DNA from: Actinomycetes bacterium
Lineage (GTDB): Bacteria; Actinomycetota; Acidimicrobiia; Acidimicrobiales; Palsa-688
DNA length: 7,345 nt
NCBI GenBank assembly: GCA_021821705.1
Contig: JAKACE010000087.1
Coordinates: forward strand, 1 to 7,345
Direction of reading: 5' to 3'
Positions 1 through 5,359 of this stretch are shown here, one piece after another. Position 1 is the first letter of the stretch, and each line of letters opens with the position of its first letter. A model generated the notes under the pieces. It worked only from the letters and a program-made list of their open reading frames with translations. It was not told the origin of the DNA and searched no databases. The position numbers and the translations under genes were made by a program.

Positions 1-593
1 TGGCGGGGCGGCCCTTCCGAGCCGGCGTACCGGTGGTCGCCCTGCGCCGGCTCGGTCCCATACCGGCTGCGACGCGAGGTACCGTGATGAGCCTGGACAG
101 CCGTTGCATCACGGTGCGCTGGCACCTACCCGAGCGCTCCACGACAGGCCAGGTGGGCGCGGCGGAGGCAACTTCGGTCGGTTTTGGCTATGCCGTGACG
201 CTCCCCTACCTGCGTGCCCTGCCTGCGGGCCGGGCGCTGGTCTGCCTGGGCGCCCCCGATCAGCTCGGGCCCCGGGCGGCGGACGTCGGCTTCGCCGTGG
301 TGACGGTGGCAGGACCGGGAAGGCCGGCCCTCGGGCCCGACGACCCGGCCCGGGCCCGGGCGGCGGCCAGGTCACTGGCGGCCGGCTGGCCGGACGAGGC
401 GATGCTCGCCCGAGCCGGGCCGCGCCCTACTTCGCCGGCCGCAGTTCGCAGGTGGGCAGCGGAGCTCGAAACCTGCGCCCTCGAGCGTCTGGCCGGTCTT
501 GCACCCGCGCCAGGGCCTGCCAGGGCCCGGCCGGCCCCCGGCGGCCGCCTCGGCCCCTCGATCAGCCCTGGCCACGGGCCGGTACCGGGATGA
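1..593 (+). CDS. C-terminal part of a relaxase/helicase-like protein (MobF/TrwC-type), 5' end outside window
   Basis: The frame is open to the left edge (first full codon at base 3) and stops at TGA 591-593, so only the C-terminal ~196 residues are visible. The stretch reading RPFRAGVPVVALRRLG, then TRGTVMSLDSRCITVRW, then VGFGYAVTLPYLRALPAGRALVCLG resembles the end of TrwC/RecD-like helicases, where a small beta-barrel segment (GD-VVVLRN...GTRGTV...V-W) precedes the 'GYATT-HRAQG-T' helicase motif. Here the T/S-x-H-x-x-Q-G core is absent (TLPYLRA instead), so this part may be degenerate or non-catalytic. The last ~50 residues are Ala/Pro/Gly-rich and probably disordered. The stop overlaps the next start by 4 nt (ATGA), implying translational coupling. 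The family assignment is by eye; an unrelated actinobacterial hypothetical protein is possible. That the region is coding is more certain than its identity. Confidence 0.5.
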   Translation, partial: AGRPFRAGVPVVALRRLGPIPAATRGTVMSLDSRCITVRWHLPERSTTGQVGAAEATSVGFGYAVTLPYLRALPAGRALVCLGAPDQLGPRAADVGFAVVTVAGPGRPALGPDDPARARAAARSLAAGWPDEAMLARAGPRPTSPAAVRRWAAELETCALERLAGLAPAPGPARARPAPGGRLGPSISPGHGPVPG

Positions 594-1783
594 GCCTGGC
601 CCCAAGAGGGCGCGTGCGCAAGCTGTGGCGACCACTGCGGTTCGTCGTCAGCCTGGTCCTCGTCGGCCTCGCAGGGTGGTTCGTCGCCGGCAAGACGAGC
701 GAGCTGTCGGGCGCGACCGCCTTCCTCGGGCAGCTGCGCTGGCCCTGGTTGGCACTGGCGGCCGGGGCAGAACTGGCGTCCTACCTGTTCATGGCTGCCC
801 TGCAACGCTCGCTTCTGAAGGCCGGCGAGCTCAGGCCCCACGTCCTCAGGGTCTGCGTCGTAACCTTTGCCGGGACCACCATCCAGTCGGCGCTCCCTGC
901 CGGCACCGCGTTCGCCGCCCTGTACCAGTTCCACCAGTTCGAGGTCCTGGGCGCGGACGAGGTCCTGGCCGGGTGGGTCGTCGTGGCCACGGCGGCGGTC
1001 TCCTTCGGCACCCTGGCCGTCCTGGCCGGGACGGGCCTCTCGATGGCCGCATCGACGGGGAGCGCCCTCGACCTAGTGGGCGCCATCGTGGGCGTCTGGT
1101 CCCTGGCGCTGCTCGCCGTCCTGGCCTGGAACAGGCGCTTCCAGGTCTACGCAGTGTCCCTGCAGGCGGTGAGCGCCATCGAGCGCCGGCTGAGGCTGCC
1201 GGGCCGCTTGAGCGGGCCCTTCGAGAGGGTGGTGGCCCGCATGCGCACCGTGGCCCCCGACCGCCGCCAGTGGGCAGCGGCGCTGGCCTATGGCGCCCTG
1301 AGCTGGTTGGCGGATTGTGCCTGCCTGATGTTCGCTTTCATCGCCGTCGGCGCACCGGTGCCCTGGGACGGCCTCCTGCTTGCCTACTGCGGTGGCCAGC
1401 TGGCGGTCAACCTCCCGATCACACCCGGAGGCCTCGGGGTCGTCGAGGGCAGCCTCACGGTCGCATTGGTCGCTTTCGGTGGAGGCAGGGCCGCGACCGT
1501 CGCCGCCGTGCTCCTCTACCGGGTCGTGAGCTTCTGGGCACCCCTGCCCGTCGGGGCCGTATGCTACGGCGCCCTGGCCCGGGTGAGCCGGCGCATGGCC
1601 CAGAAGGTGACGCCAACCGGTGCGACCGCCGACGCCACCACCGACGCGAGCGACAAAAACCAGGACGGAGCCGGGGACGGGACAGCCGGGGACGGGACAG
1701 CTGGGGACGGGACAGCGGCCCTGGCCACGTCCCCGGTCGTGATGCCGCTCGTTGACCGAAGGCAAGCTGGAGGAGGAAGGTGA
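590..1783 (+). CDS. UPF0104 / YbhN / LPG-synthase TM-region family membrane protein
   Basis: A 397-residue integral membrane protein. The frame is open further upstream, but the ATG at 590 is preferred: it overlaps the preceding stop as ATGA and gives the usual N-terminus, a short basic stretch (R6-R17) then the first membrane helix. Hydrophobic segments lie roughly at residues 18-34, 52-72, 84-111, 125-150, 160-180, 228-253, 258-295 and 300-330. The family hallmark LPITPGGLGVVEG is at 275-287 and is followed by YRVVSFWAPLPVG at 310-322. Relatives include the membrane half of lysylphosphatidylglycerol synthases/flippases and AglD-like proteins; no aminoacyltransferase domain follows, so a flippase-like or lipid-related role is only an inference. 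There is no convincing Shine-Dalgarno, so translation probably depends on coupling. After the last helix a ~60-residue hydrophilic tail contains three perfect GDGTA repeats (363-377), unusual for the family. Confidence 0.85.
   Translation: MSLAPRGRVRKLWRPLRFVVSLVLVGLAGWFVAGKTSELSGATAFLGQLRWPWLALAAGAELASYLFMAALQRSLLKAGELRPHVLRVCVVTFAGTTIQSALPAGTAFAALYQFHQFEVLGADEVLAGWVVVATAAVSFGTLAVLAGTGLSMAASTGSALDLVGAIVGVWSLALLAVLAWNRRFQVYAVSLQAVSAIERRLRLPGRLSGPFERVVARMRTVAPDRRQWAAALAYGALSWLADCACLMFAFIAVGAPVPWDGLLLAYCGGQLAVNLPITPGGLGVVEGSLTVALVAFGGGRAATVAAVLLYRVVSFWAPLPVGAVCYGALARVSRRMAQKVTPTGATADATTDASDKNQDGAGDGTAGDGTAGDGTAALATSPVVMPLVDRRQAGGGR
1672..1716 (+). repeat. Three tandem 15-bp repeats in frame, encoding (GDGTA)3
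   Basis: Unit CGGGGACGGGACAGC occurs at 1672-1686 and 1687-1701, and with one C-to-T change at 1702-1716. As 15 is a multiple of three, copy-number change would leave the frame intact. A decayed partial copy (GGACGGAGC) lies just upstream. The repeats sit in the hydrophilic C-terminal tail of the UPF0104 protein, outside the membrane domain, so variation should be tolerated. Confidence 0.9.
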
Positions 1784-2250
1784 CCACGTCGATGCGCAGA
1801 CGCTGGACGACGAGCAGGGCCCGAAAGAGCACCTTGACAGCGGTGACGCTCCTACTGGCCGCCACCGTGGCCTTGGGTGGCTGCCACCGGCCATCCCCTC
1901 CCGTCGGCCTGGCAAACTGCTACCAGGGCCTGCCGCTCGCCGTGGCGGCGCTCAATGCCCCCAAGGGCACCTACAAGTTCAGCGGTGTGCAGCTCGTTCG
2001 CCCGGGCCACCTGACCAAGCTGGTGCACCGGCGCTTCCCTCACAGCAAGTCGGCGTCCCACAACCCACCGCCGGTGGGCACCCAGGTCTGTGCTTTCGCC
2101 TTCACCGGCACCTTCCCGGCCGGTCAGGTCGCCGACGCCCCCGCCGGAGTGTCAGGCAAGGCAGCCATAGTCCTGGTGACGACCCATCGCCAGCTGCTCT
2201 TCAGCTTCGTACTGGCCAAGCTGCCCATCAGCTTCAGCGAGCTGACCTGA
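1780..2250 (+). CDS. Putative secreted lipoprotein of unknown function
   Basis: A 156-residue protein. The GTG at 1780 overlaps the previous stop as GTGA and follows a purine-rich GGAGGAGG (1769-1776). The in-frame ATG at 1792 is an alternative that would drop four residues. The N-terminus has a basic region (R6-K16), a hydrophobic stretch (about 19-32) and a lipobox-like LGGC ending at Cys35, so signal peptidase II processing and membrane anchoring are likely. The mature part (about 120 residues) has two further cysteines, at about 47 and 101, within ANCYQG and QVCAFAF, which could form a disulfide. I recognise no domain. The C-terminal half looks beta-rich (TQVCAFAFTGTFPAG, AAIVLVTTHRQLLFSFVL). 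It is the last gene of the coupled three-gene unit; a link to the upstream membrane protein is suggested only by position. Confidence 0.75.
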   Translation: MTTSMRRRWTTSRARKSTLTAVTLLLAATVALGGCHRPSPPVGLANCYQGLPLAVAALNAPKGTYKFSGVQLVRPGHLTKLVHRRFPHSKSASHNPPPVGTQVCAFAFTGTFPAGQVADAPAGVSGKAAIVLVTTHRQLLFSFVLAKLPISFSELT

Positions 2251-2251
2251 T

Positions 2252-2264
2252 CGGGGCGTCCCCG
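2252..2264. terminator. Short GC hairpin in the convergent gap
   Basis: CGGGG-CGT-CCCCG is a perfect 5-bp stem with a 3-nt loop, placed 1 nt after the lipoprotein stop and 18 nt before the sigma-gene stop codon on the opposite strand. There is no T-run on either side, so it would be a weak intrinsic terminator at best. Position between convergent genes is the main support. Confidence 0.2.
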
Positions 2265-2282
2265 CTCCCCCTGGTACGTCGC

Positions 2283-3218
2283 TCAGGTGGTGAGCAGCTC
2301 GCGCGCTCCACGGTCGGTCGAGGGGTGCCTTAGCTTCGACATGGCCCGGGCCTCGATCTGACGGATGCGCTCGCGCGTGAGGTTGAAGTGCTCCCCGACC
2401 TCGTCCAGGGTTCGCGGCTCCCCGCGGTCGAGGCCGAACCGCAACCGCAGTATCTCGCGCTCGCGCTCGTCGAGCGCCACGAGCATCTTGCCGACCTCGC
2501 CCGAGAGCAGGGAGGCGGCAGCCGCCTCGAAGGGAGAGACGGCGGAGCGGTCCTCCACGACGTCGCCCAGCTCGGCGTCACCGTCCTCGCGCAGCGGCTC
2601 GGACAGTGAGAGGGGCTCGGCCGCGTGCCGGAGGATCTCGATGACCTTTTCCTCTTCGAGCTCGAGGTCGTTGGCAAGCTCGGCGGAGGTCGGGCGGCGG
2701 CCGAGCTGGCCTTCCAAACGGCCCCGCGCCTTGGTCACCCGGGTGAGCAGGTCTCCGGCGTGTACGGGGAGGCGGACCGTGCGGCCCGTGTTGGCGATGC
2801 CCCGGGTGATCGCTTGGCGGATCCACCAGGTCGCGTAGGTCGAGAACTTGAAGCCCTTGCGCCAGTCGAACTTCTCGACGGCGTGCATGAGGCCCAAGTT
2901 GCCCTCCTGTACCAGGTCGAGCAGAGGTAGCTCGGCCGCCTGGTACTTCTTGGCTATCGAGACCACCAGCCTCAGGTTGGCCTTCACGAAGGTCTCGGCC
3001 GCCTCGTCGCCCTCCCTGATCGCCCGCCGCAGCTCGCGCTTGCGGGGGACCGTGAGGTTTTTACCTGAGCCCATCTCCGCTCTGGCCGCCCGGCCCGCCT
3101 CGATCGCCTGGGCCAGCCTGGCCTCGTCGTCCTTGGTGAGCAGGGAATGCTTCCCGATGTCGTTCAAGTAGAGGCGGACCAAGTCCTCCTCTGGCTGAGC
3201 GGCGTGATTGTTTGGCAC
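2283..3218 (-). CDS. Group 2 RNA polymerase sigma-70-type factor (RpoD/HrdB-like)
   Basis: A 311-residue sigma factor directing core RNA polymerase to promoters. Region 1.2 is at about 12-42 (DLVRLYLNDIGKHSLLTKDDEARLAQAIEAG). Regions 2.1-2.4 are at about 74-153, including LLDLVQEGNLGLMHAVEKF and FSTYATWWIRQAITRG for -10 recognition and melting. Region 3 follows to about 220 (TSAELANDLELEEEKVIEIL). Region 4 spans about 245-298 with the -35 helix-turn-helix TLDEVGEHFNLTRERIRQIEARAMSKLR. There is no acidic region 1.1 and no long non-conserved insert, which fits group 2 rather than the primary factor. The segment after region 2.3 reads ANTGRTVRLPVHAGD instead of the usual ADQARTIRIPVHMVE. GTG 3218 is the first possible start because an in-frame TAA lies immediately upstream (3221-3219). 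Its Shine-Dalgarno is weak (GAGG 12 nt away). The gene has the same orientation as csrA, 252 nt downstream of it. Confidence 0.93.
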   Translation of the reverse strand: MPNNHAAQPEEDLVRLYLNDIGKHSLLTKDDEARLAQAIEAGRAARAEMGSGKNLTVPRKRELRRAIREGDEAAETFVKANLRLVVSIAKKYQAAELPLLDLVQEGNLGLMHAVEKFDWRKGFKFSTYATWWIRQAITRGIANTGRTVRLPVHAGDLLTRVTKARGRLEGQLGRRPTSAELANDLELEEEKVIEILRHAAEPLSLSEPLREDGDAELGDVVEDRSAVSPFEAAAASLLSGEVGKMLVALDEREREILRLRFGLDRGEPRTLDEVGEHFNLTRERIRQIEARAMSKLRHPSTDRGARELLTT

Positions 3219-3236
3219 TTAGTCCGTCGTCCTCAT
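3219..3236 (-). other. Five-codon minicistron abutting the sigma start
   Basis: ATG at 3236 reads MRTTD and stops at TAA 3221-3219, directly touching the sigma GTG at 3218. It has no Shine-Dalgarno of its own. Such an abutting stop/start could allow reinitiation, but a 6-codon frame is expected by chance often enough that this is weak evidence alone. Confidence 0.15.
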
Positions 3237-3240
3237 TCGA

Positions 3241-3260
3241 AGGGCGCCGGCTGGCGCTCT
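3241..3260 (-). promoter_or_regulatory. Leader hairpin A upstream of the sigma gene
   Basis: AGGGCGCC (3241-3248) and GGCGCTCT (3253-3260) flank a 4-nt loop, giving an 8-position stem. In the sigma mRNA (- strand) it has one A/C mismatch. It starts 22 nt upstream of the sigma GTG and 10 nt after the stop of the small leader frame. No U-run follows, so a Rho-independent terminator is unlikely; an effect on translation or RNA stability is more plausible. Confidence 0.35.
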
Positions 3261-3296
3261 CCCAACTGGTTTACAGCAGGCCACCAAGCCAGCCGG
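3247..3296 (-). promoter_or_regulatory. Alternative leader stem B, mutually exclusive with hairpin A
   Basis: CCGGCTGGC (3247-3255) and GCCAGCCGG (3288-3296) are a perfect 9-bp inverted repeat separated by 32 nt. The downstream arm (in mRNA order) lies inside hairpin A, while the other arm lies in codons 16-19 of the small leader frame. A and B therefore cannot form together, and a ribosome on the leader frame would block B. In GC-rich DNA a 9-bp match within 50 nt can arise by chance. Confidence 0.35.
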
Positions 3297-3342
3297 GGGA
3301 CATCCTACCGGCAGGGCCGTCGGCCGCTGCCCCCGTTGTCAC
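3271..3342 (-). CDS. Candidate 23-residue leader peptide upstream of the sigma gene
   Basis: GTG 3342 to TAA 3273-3271 encodes 23 residues (MTTGAAADGPAGR then MSPGWLGGLL). The start is preceded by GAGGAGGT (3355-3348) at a 5-nt spacing, the best Shine-Dalgarno in the window and far better than that of the sigma gene downstream. The frame ends 52 nt before the sigma GTG. Its last codons (Trp-Leu-Gly-Gly-Leu-Leu) overlap one arm of stem B. Neither the sequence nor any family is recognised, and a frame this short cannot be judged by codon use; the Shine-Dalgarno and location are the only evidence. Confidence 0.35.
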   Translation of the reverse strand: MTTGAAADGPAGRMSPGWLGGLL

Positions 3343-3353
3343 CCTTGACCTCC

Positions 3354-3368
3354 TCAAATTTGATGTTA
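3354..3368 (-). promoter_or_regulatory. AT-rich island: palindrome plus -10-like hexamer, candidate sigma promoter
   Basis: TCAAATTTGA (3354-3363) is a perfect 10-bp palindrome in otherwise GC-rich surroundings. On the - strand TAACAT (3368-3363) fits the TAnnnT form of a -10 element. Transcription starting about 7 nt downstream would begin next to the GAGGAGGT of the small leader frame. No good -35 is found 16-18 nt upstream, so the promoter call is tentative; the palindrome could instead be an operator. Confidence 0.25.
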
Positions 3369-3401
3369 CCGGGCCCATGGCGGGCGCGTGACGAAGGAGG
3401 C

Positions 3402-3426
3402 GGCCCCCGCCCGGTAGGGACGGGCC
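3402..3426 (-). terminator. GC-rich inverted repeat after csrA, possible terminator
   Basis: On the - strand the arms GGCCC/GGGCC enclose further pairing (GTCC with GGGC through a 2-nt bulge) and a small loop. It lies 45-69 nt after the csrA stop and before the AT-rich island. There is no U-run, which is common for actinobacterial termination regions but leaves the call weak. Confidence 0.25.
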
Positions 3427-3456
3427 GGCACAACGCCCGGCAGCGGCCTACCCACT

Positions 3457-3474
3457 CTGAGCAGCGACGCTCAG
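3457..3474 (-). repeat. Inverted repeat spanning the csrA stop codon
   Basis: CTGAGC (3457-3462) and GCTCAG (3469-3474) form a perfect 6-bp stem with a 6-nt loop that includes the csrA TGA. It could act as an RNA 3'-end structure together with the GC-rich repeat further on. No poly-U follows. Confidence 0.25.
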
Positions 3475-3830
3475 TCCCTGGGCGACGCCGGGCCGCCCTC
3501 GCGCCCCGCAGGCGAGGCCGAGGCAGCGCCATTGGCGGCGTGACCCGACGAAGGAGACGGCGGCGCCGCGCCCTGCCCGGAACTTGAGCCGCCGGTGCCT
3601 TGTCTTGGGGCGTCGGCCAGCTCGCTGAGGACCTGTAGCCCCGCCGAAGACGTCGCCGCCTGGCGGTTGGCCGCCGTCAGCGCAGCGAACACCTCCTCGC
3701 GGTGCACCTGGACGTCCTTGGGGGCGGTGATACCCAGGCGGACCTGGTCACCCCGCACCTCGAGCACCGTGACCACCACGTCGTGGCCTATGACGATGCT
3801 CTGGTGGACATGCCTCGTTAGTACCAGCAC
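3471..3830 (-). CDS. csrA: Carbon storage regulator CsrA, with long C-terminal extension
   Basis: An RNA-binding translational regulator; in flagellated bacteria with FliW it represses flagellin translation until FliW sequesters it. GTG 3830 is chosen because it gives the canonical N-terminus (V/M)LVLTR and follows AAGGAG (3841-3836) at 5-nt spacing; the frame stays open to an ATG at 3893, but that would add 21 residues no CsrA has. The core [30 protein letters not shown] covers about residues 18-47, with Arg6 and Arg44 present, the residues known to contact GGA motifs in RNA. The protein is 119 residues, against roughly 60-80 for the family: after about residue 55 comes a helix-like stretch ([22 protein letters not shown]), then a Ser/Gly/Ala/Pro-rich tail. 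It is the last gene of the flagellar set, 159 nt after fliW. Confidence 0.93.
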   Translation of the reverse strand: MLVLTRHVHQSIVIGHDVVVTVLEVRGDQVRLGITAPKDVQVHREEVFAALTAANRQAATSSAGLQVLSELADAPRQGTGGSSSGQGAAPPSPSSGHAANGAASASPAGREGGPASPRD

Positions 3831-3961
3831 GCTCGCTCCTTCCCTGGGCGATGCGGGAAGCCTAGTGGCTGGCCACCCCACCTCGGCCGGCATGGTGCCG
3901 GGCGGCGTGCGCCCCGCGCCTGTCGTGGCCCGTGGCCGTCACCCGTGCTGGTCGGGAGCCT

Positions 3962-3975
3962 GCCCGTCACCGGGC
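3962..3975 (-). promoter_or_regulatory. Small hairpin with GUGA tetraloop in the fliW-csrA gap
   Basis: On the - strand GCCCG-GTGA-CGGGC is a perfect 5-bp stem closed by a GNRA-type loop, starting 14 nt after the fliW stop. It could be a processing or stability element between fliW and csrA. There is no U-run. The rest of the 159-nt gap (3831-3989) contains a second 6-bp repeat, CCGGCA/TGCCGG (3887-3901), but no clear promoter. Confidence 0.25.
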
Positions 3976-3989
3976 CGGCGGCGGCTTGG

Positions 3990-4412
3990 CTAACGCTCGA
4001 CGATCGGCGTCTGAGGGCTGAAACCGGACGCCGACAGGACGGCCTGGACGGCGCGCCCTGTGGCCCTGTTGACCACCAGCGGGCCCAGGAGGTTGGCGGT
4101 GGTGTCCTCGGGCCGCGGGTGCAAGGTGAGTATCACCATGACCGTCACATCGTCACGGCCGGCCGCGTCCACGGCCGCGTAGACGTCAGGGCCGAGCTGA
4201 GGCTCGTAGGAAGGGAAGAACACGACGGGCGGGACGACGACGAAGCGCAGGCCCTCGACCTCGGAGCATTCGATGACGCTGAAGGGGCTCGGCTCCTCGC
4301 CCCACGTGCTCATGGAGAAGGTCCGGGCGGCAGGGAAGCCGGGAACGCCCGAGGGGAAGTGCAGCGATCGGGTCGCCAGGGTCTGCTCGGTGGTTGCGCC
4401 GATGGTGCTCAT
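3990..4412 (-). CDS. fliW: Flagellar assembly factor FliW
   Basis: A 140-residue cytoplasmic protein that binds either flagellin or CsrA. When flagellin is exported, freed FliW inhibits CsrA allosterically and flagellin translation resumes (known from Bacillus subtilis). The family pattern is clear: FPSGVPGFPAARTFSM at about 19-34, PFSVIECSEVEGLRFVVVPP at 43-62, and TANLLGPLVVNRATGRAVQAVL at 105-126. The length is close to the usual ~150. The ATG at 4412 overlaps the flgL stop as ATGA, and upstream sequence is pyrimidine-rich with no Shine-Dalgarno, so translation probably depends on termination at flgL. Its partner csrA follows after 159 nt. Confidence 0.95.
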   Translation of the reverse strand: MSTIGATTEQTLATRSLHFPSGVPGFPAARTFSMSTWGEEPSPFSVIECSEVEGLRFVVVPPVVFFPSYEPQLGPDVYAAVDAAGRDDVTVMVILTLHPRPEDTTANLLGPLVVNRATGRAVQAVLSASGFSPQTPIVER

Positions 4413-5356
4413 GAGAGGAACTGGGCCAGGGAGGGCTGGATGATCTTGGCGGTTGTCTCCAGGGCGGCCTGGTAGGAGGCTTCGGTCAGGTTCAGCTCGC
4501 TGATCACCTGGGCCTCGTTGGCGTCGCTGATGGTGGACACCTGGTCCTGGAGGGCGGTGATGGTGTTGCCGACCTGGGCCTGGCCCGTGACGAGCCCGGC
4601 GCCGAGGGCCCCGACAGTGCCCTGAGCCTGCGTGACCGTGTTGATGGCCGTTTTCAGTTCGCTCAGGTCTGTGCCCGAGAGGGCGGACGTGTTGGCGTTG
4701 GCCAGGTCCTGGGATATACGGTCCAGCAGGGCGAACACGCTGTTGGCGCCGCTGCCGAAGACCTGGTTGCCCGTGATGCTGACGTCGACTTGCTGCCCGG
4801 GTGCCACCATTCTGGTGACCGGCGTTGCACTGCCGGCGTAGGCATAGGCGGTGGCCGGGTTGTACGAAGGGCTCGTCGGGTCGCTGAGACCGCTCGCACC
4901 GCCCTGGGGGTACGGGTTGATGCCGTAGGTCCCGGAGAAGATGGGGCGGTTGTTGTAAGTGGTCGCCGACAGGCCCATGATCTGTGACTTGATAGCCAGC
5001 ACCTCCTGGGAGAGAGCCTGCTCCCCCGCCGAGTCCTGGGCGCTGGCATTGGCGCCCGAGAGCACCTGCGTCTGCACTTGGTCGAGGTTCTTTATGACCG
5101 AGCCCAGGGCGCTGTCGGCGGTATTGAGCCAGGACTGTCCGTCGGTGATATTGGACGAGTACTGCTGGAAGCGGCCGAGCTGGGCGTTGATCGCCAGCAC
5201 CTCTGAGGTGCCGGCGGGGTTGTCAGAGGGTTGGTTGATCGCCTTGCCTGTGGCAGCCTGCTGCTGCAGGGTGGTCATGTTACTGAGCGAGGTCTGCAGG
5301 TCGGCGACCATGAGCATGGTGGCCGACTGGGCGGTGATGCGCGAAAGGTCGGACAC
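4409..5356 (-). CDS. flgL: Flagellar hook-associated protein FlgL (HAP3)
   Basis: A 315-residue hook-filament junction protein, exported through the flagellar type III apparatus and assembled distal to FlgK. The N-terminal D0/D1 helices read RITAQSATMLMVADLQTSLSNM then LQQQAATGKAINQPSDNPAG (about 30-49), the typical flagellin-like ATGK-I--PSDDP signature. The C-terminal helix ELNLTEASYQAALETTAKIIQPSLAQFL closes the coiled D0/D1 core. The central region (about 135-215) is variable and rich in Gly/Ser/Tyr/Pro. GTG 5356 starts 3 nt after the flgK stop, with GGTGGGG (5369-5363) as an imperfect Shine-Dalgarno inside the end of flgK. No cleavable signal is expected or seen. Length is near the family norm of about 300. 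Confidence 0.95.
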   Translation of the reverse strand: MSDLSRITAQSATMLMVADLQTSLSNMTTLQQQAATGKAINQPSDNPAGTSEVLAINAQLGRFQQYSSNITDGQSWLNTADSALGSVIKNLDQVQTQVLSGANASAQDSAGEQALSQEVLAIKSQIMGLSATTYNNRPIFSGTYGINPYPQGGASGLSDPTSPSYNPATAYAYAGSATPVTRMVAPGQQVDVSITGNQVFGSGANSVFALLDRISQDLANANTSALSGTDLSELKTAINTVTQAQGTVGALGAGLVTGQAQVGNTITALQDQVSTISDANEAQVISELNLTEASYQAALETTAKIIQPSLAQFLS

Positions 5357-5359
5357 CGC

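Noticed and set aside
104..589. The frame of the UPF0104 protein stays open far upstream of 590
   Set aside because: The translation is Pro/Arg/Gly-rich and unlike the family, and it would overlap the upstream coding frame by almost 500 nt. The 4-nt ATGA overlap at 590 is the natural start.
499..1755. Long open frame (+ strand, third frame) across the membrane protein
   Set aside because: Arg/Pro/Gly-rich translation with no recognisable domain; a shadow of the UPF0104 gene in GC-rich DNA.
3302..3307. TAGGAT on the - strand as a -10 for the sigma gene
   Set aside because: The hexamer is good, but the sequence 16-18 nt upstream is GC-rich and unlike a -35.
3345..3350. TTGACC on the + strand as a -35 element
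   Set aside because: No -10-like sequence lies at the right distance, and no + strand gene follows until far beyond.
3836..3845. GGA motifs at the csrA ribosome binding site as CsrA autoregulation sites
   Set aside because: Any AGGAG-type Shine-Dalgarno contains GGA, and no hairpin presenting it in a loop was found, so this is not evidence of autoregulation.
3859..3864. TAGGCT on the - strand as a -10 for csrA
   Set aside because: It fits TAnnnT, but nothing like a -35 lies 16-18 nt upstream, and such hexamers are expected by chance.
3831..3893. Upstream ATG extending CsrA by 21 residues
   Set aside because: CsrA proteins begin directly with M/VLVLTR, and the GTG at 3830 has a well-placed AAGGAG; the upstream ATG does not.
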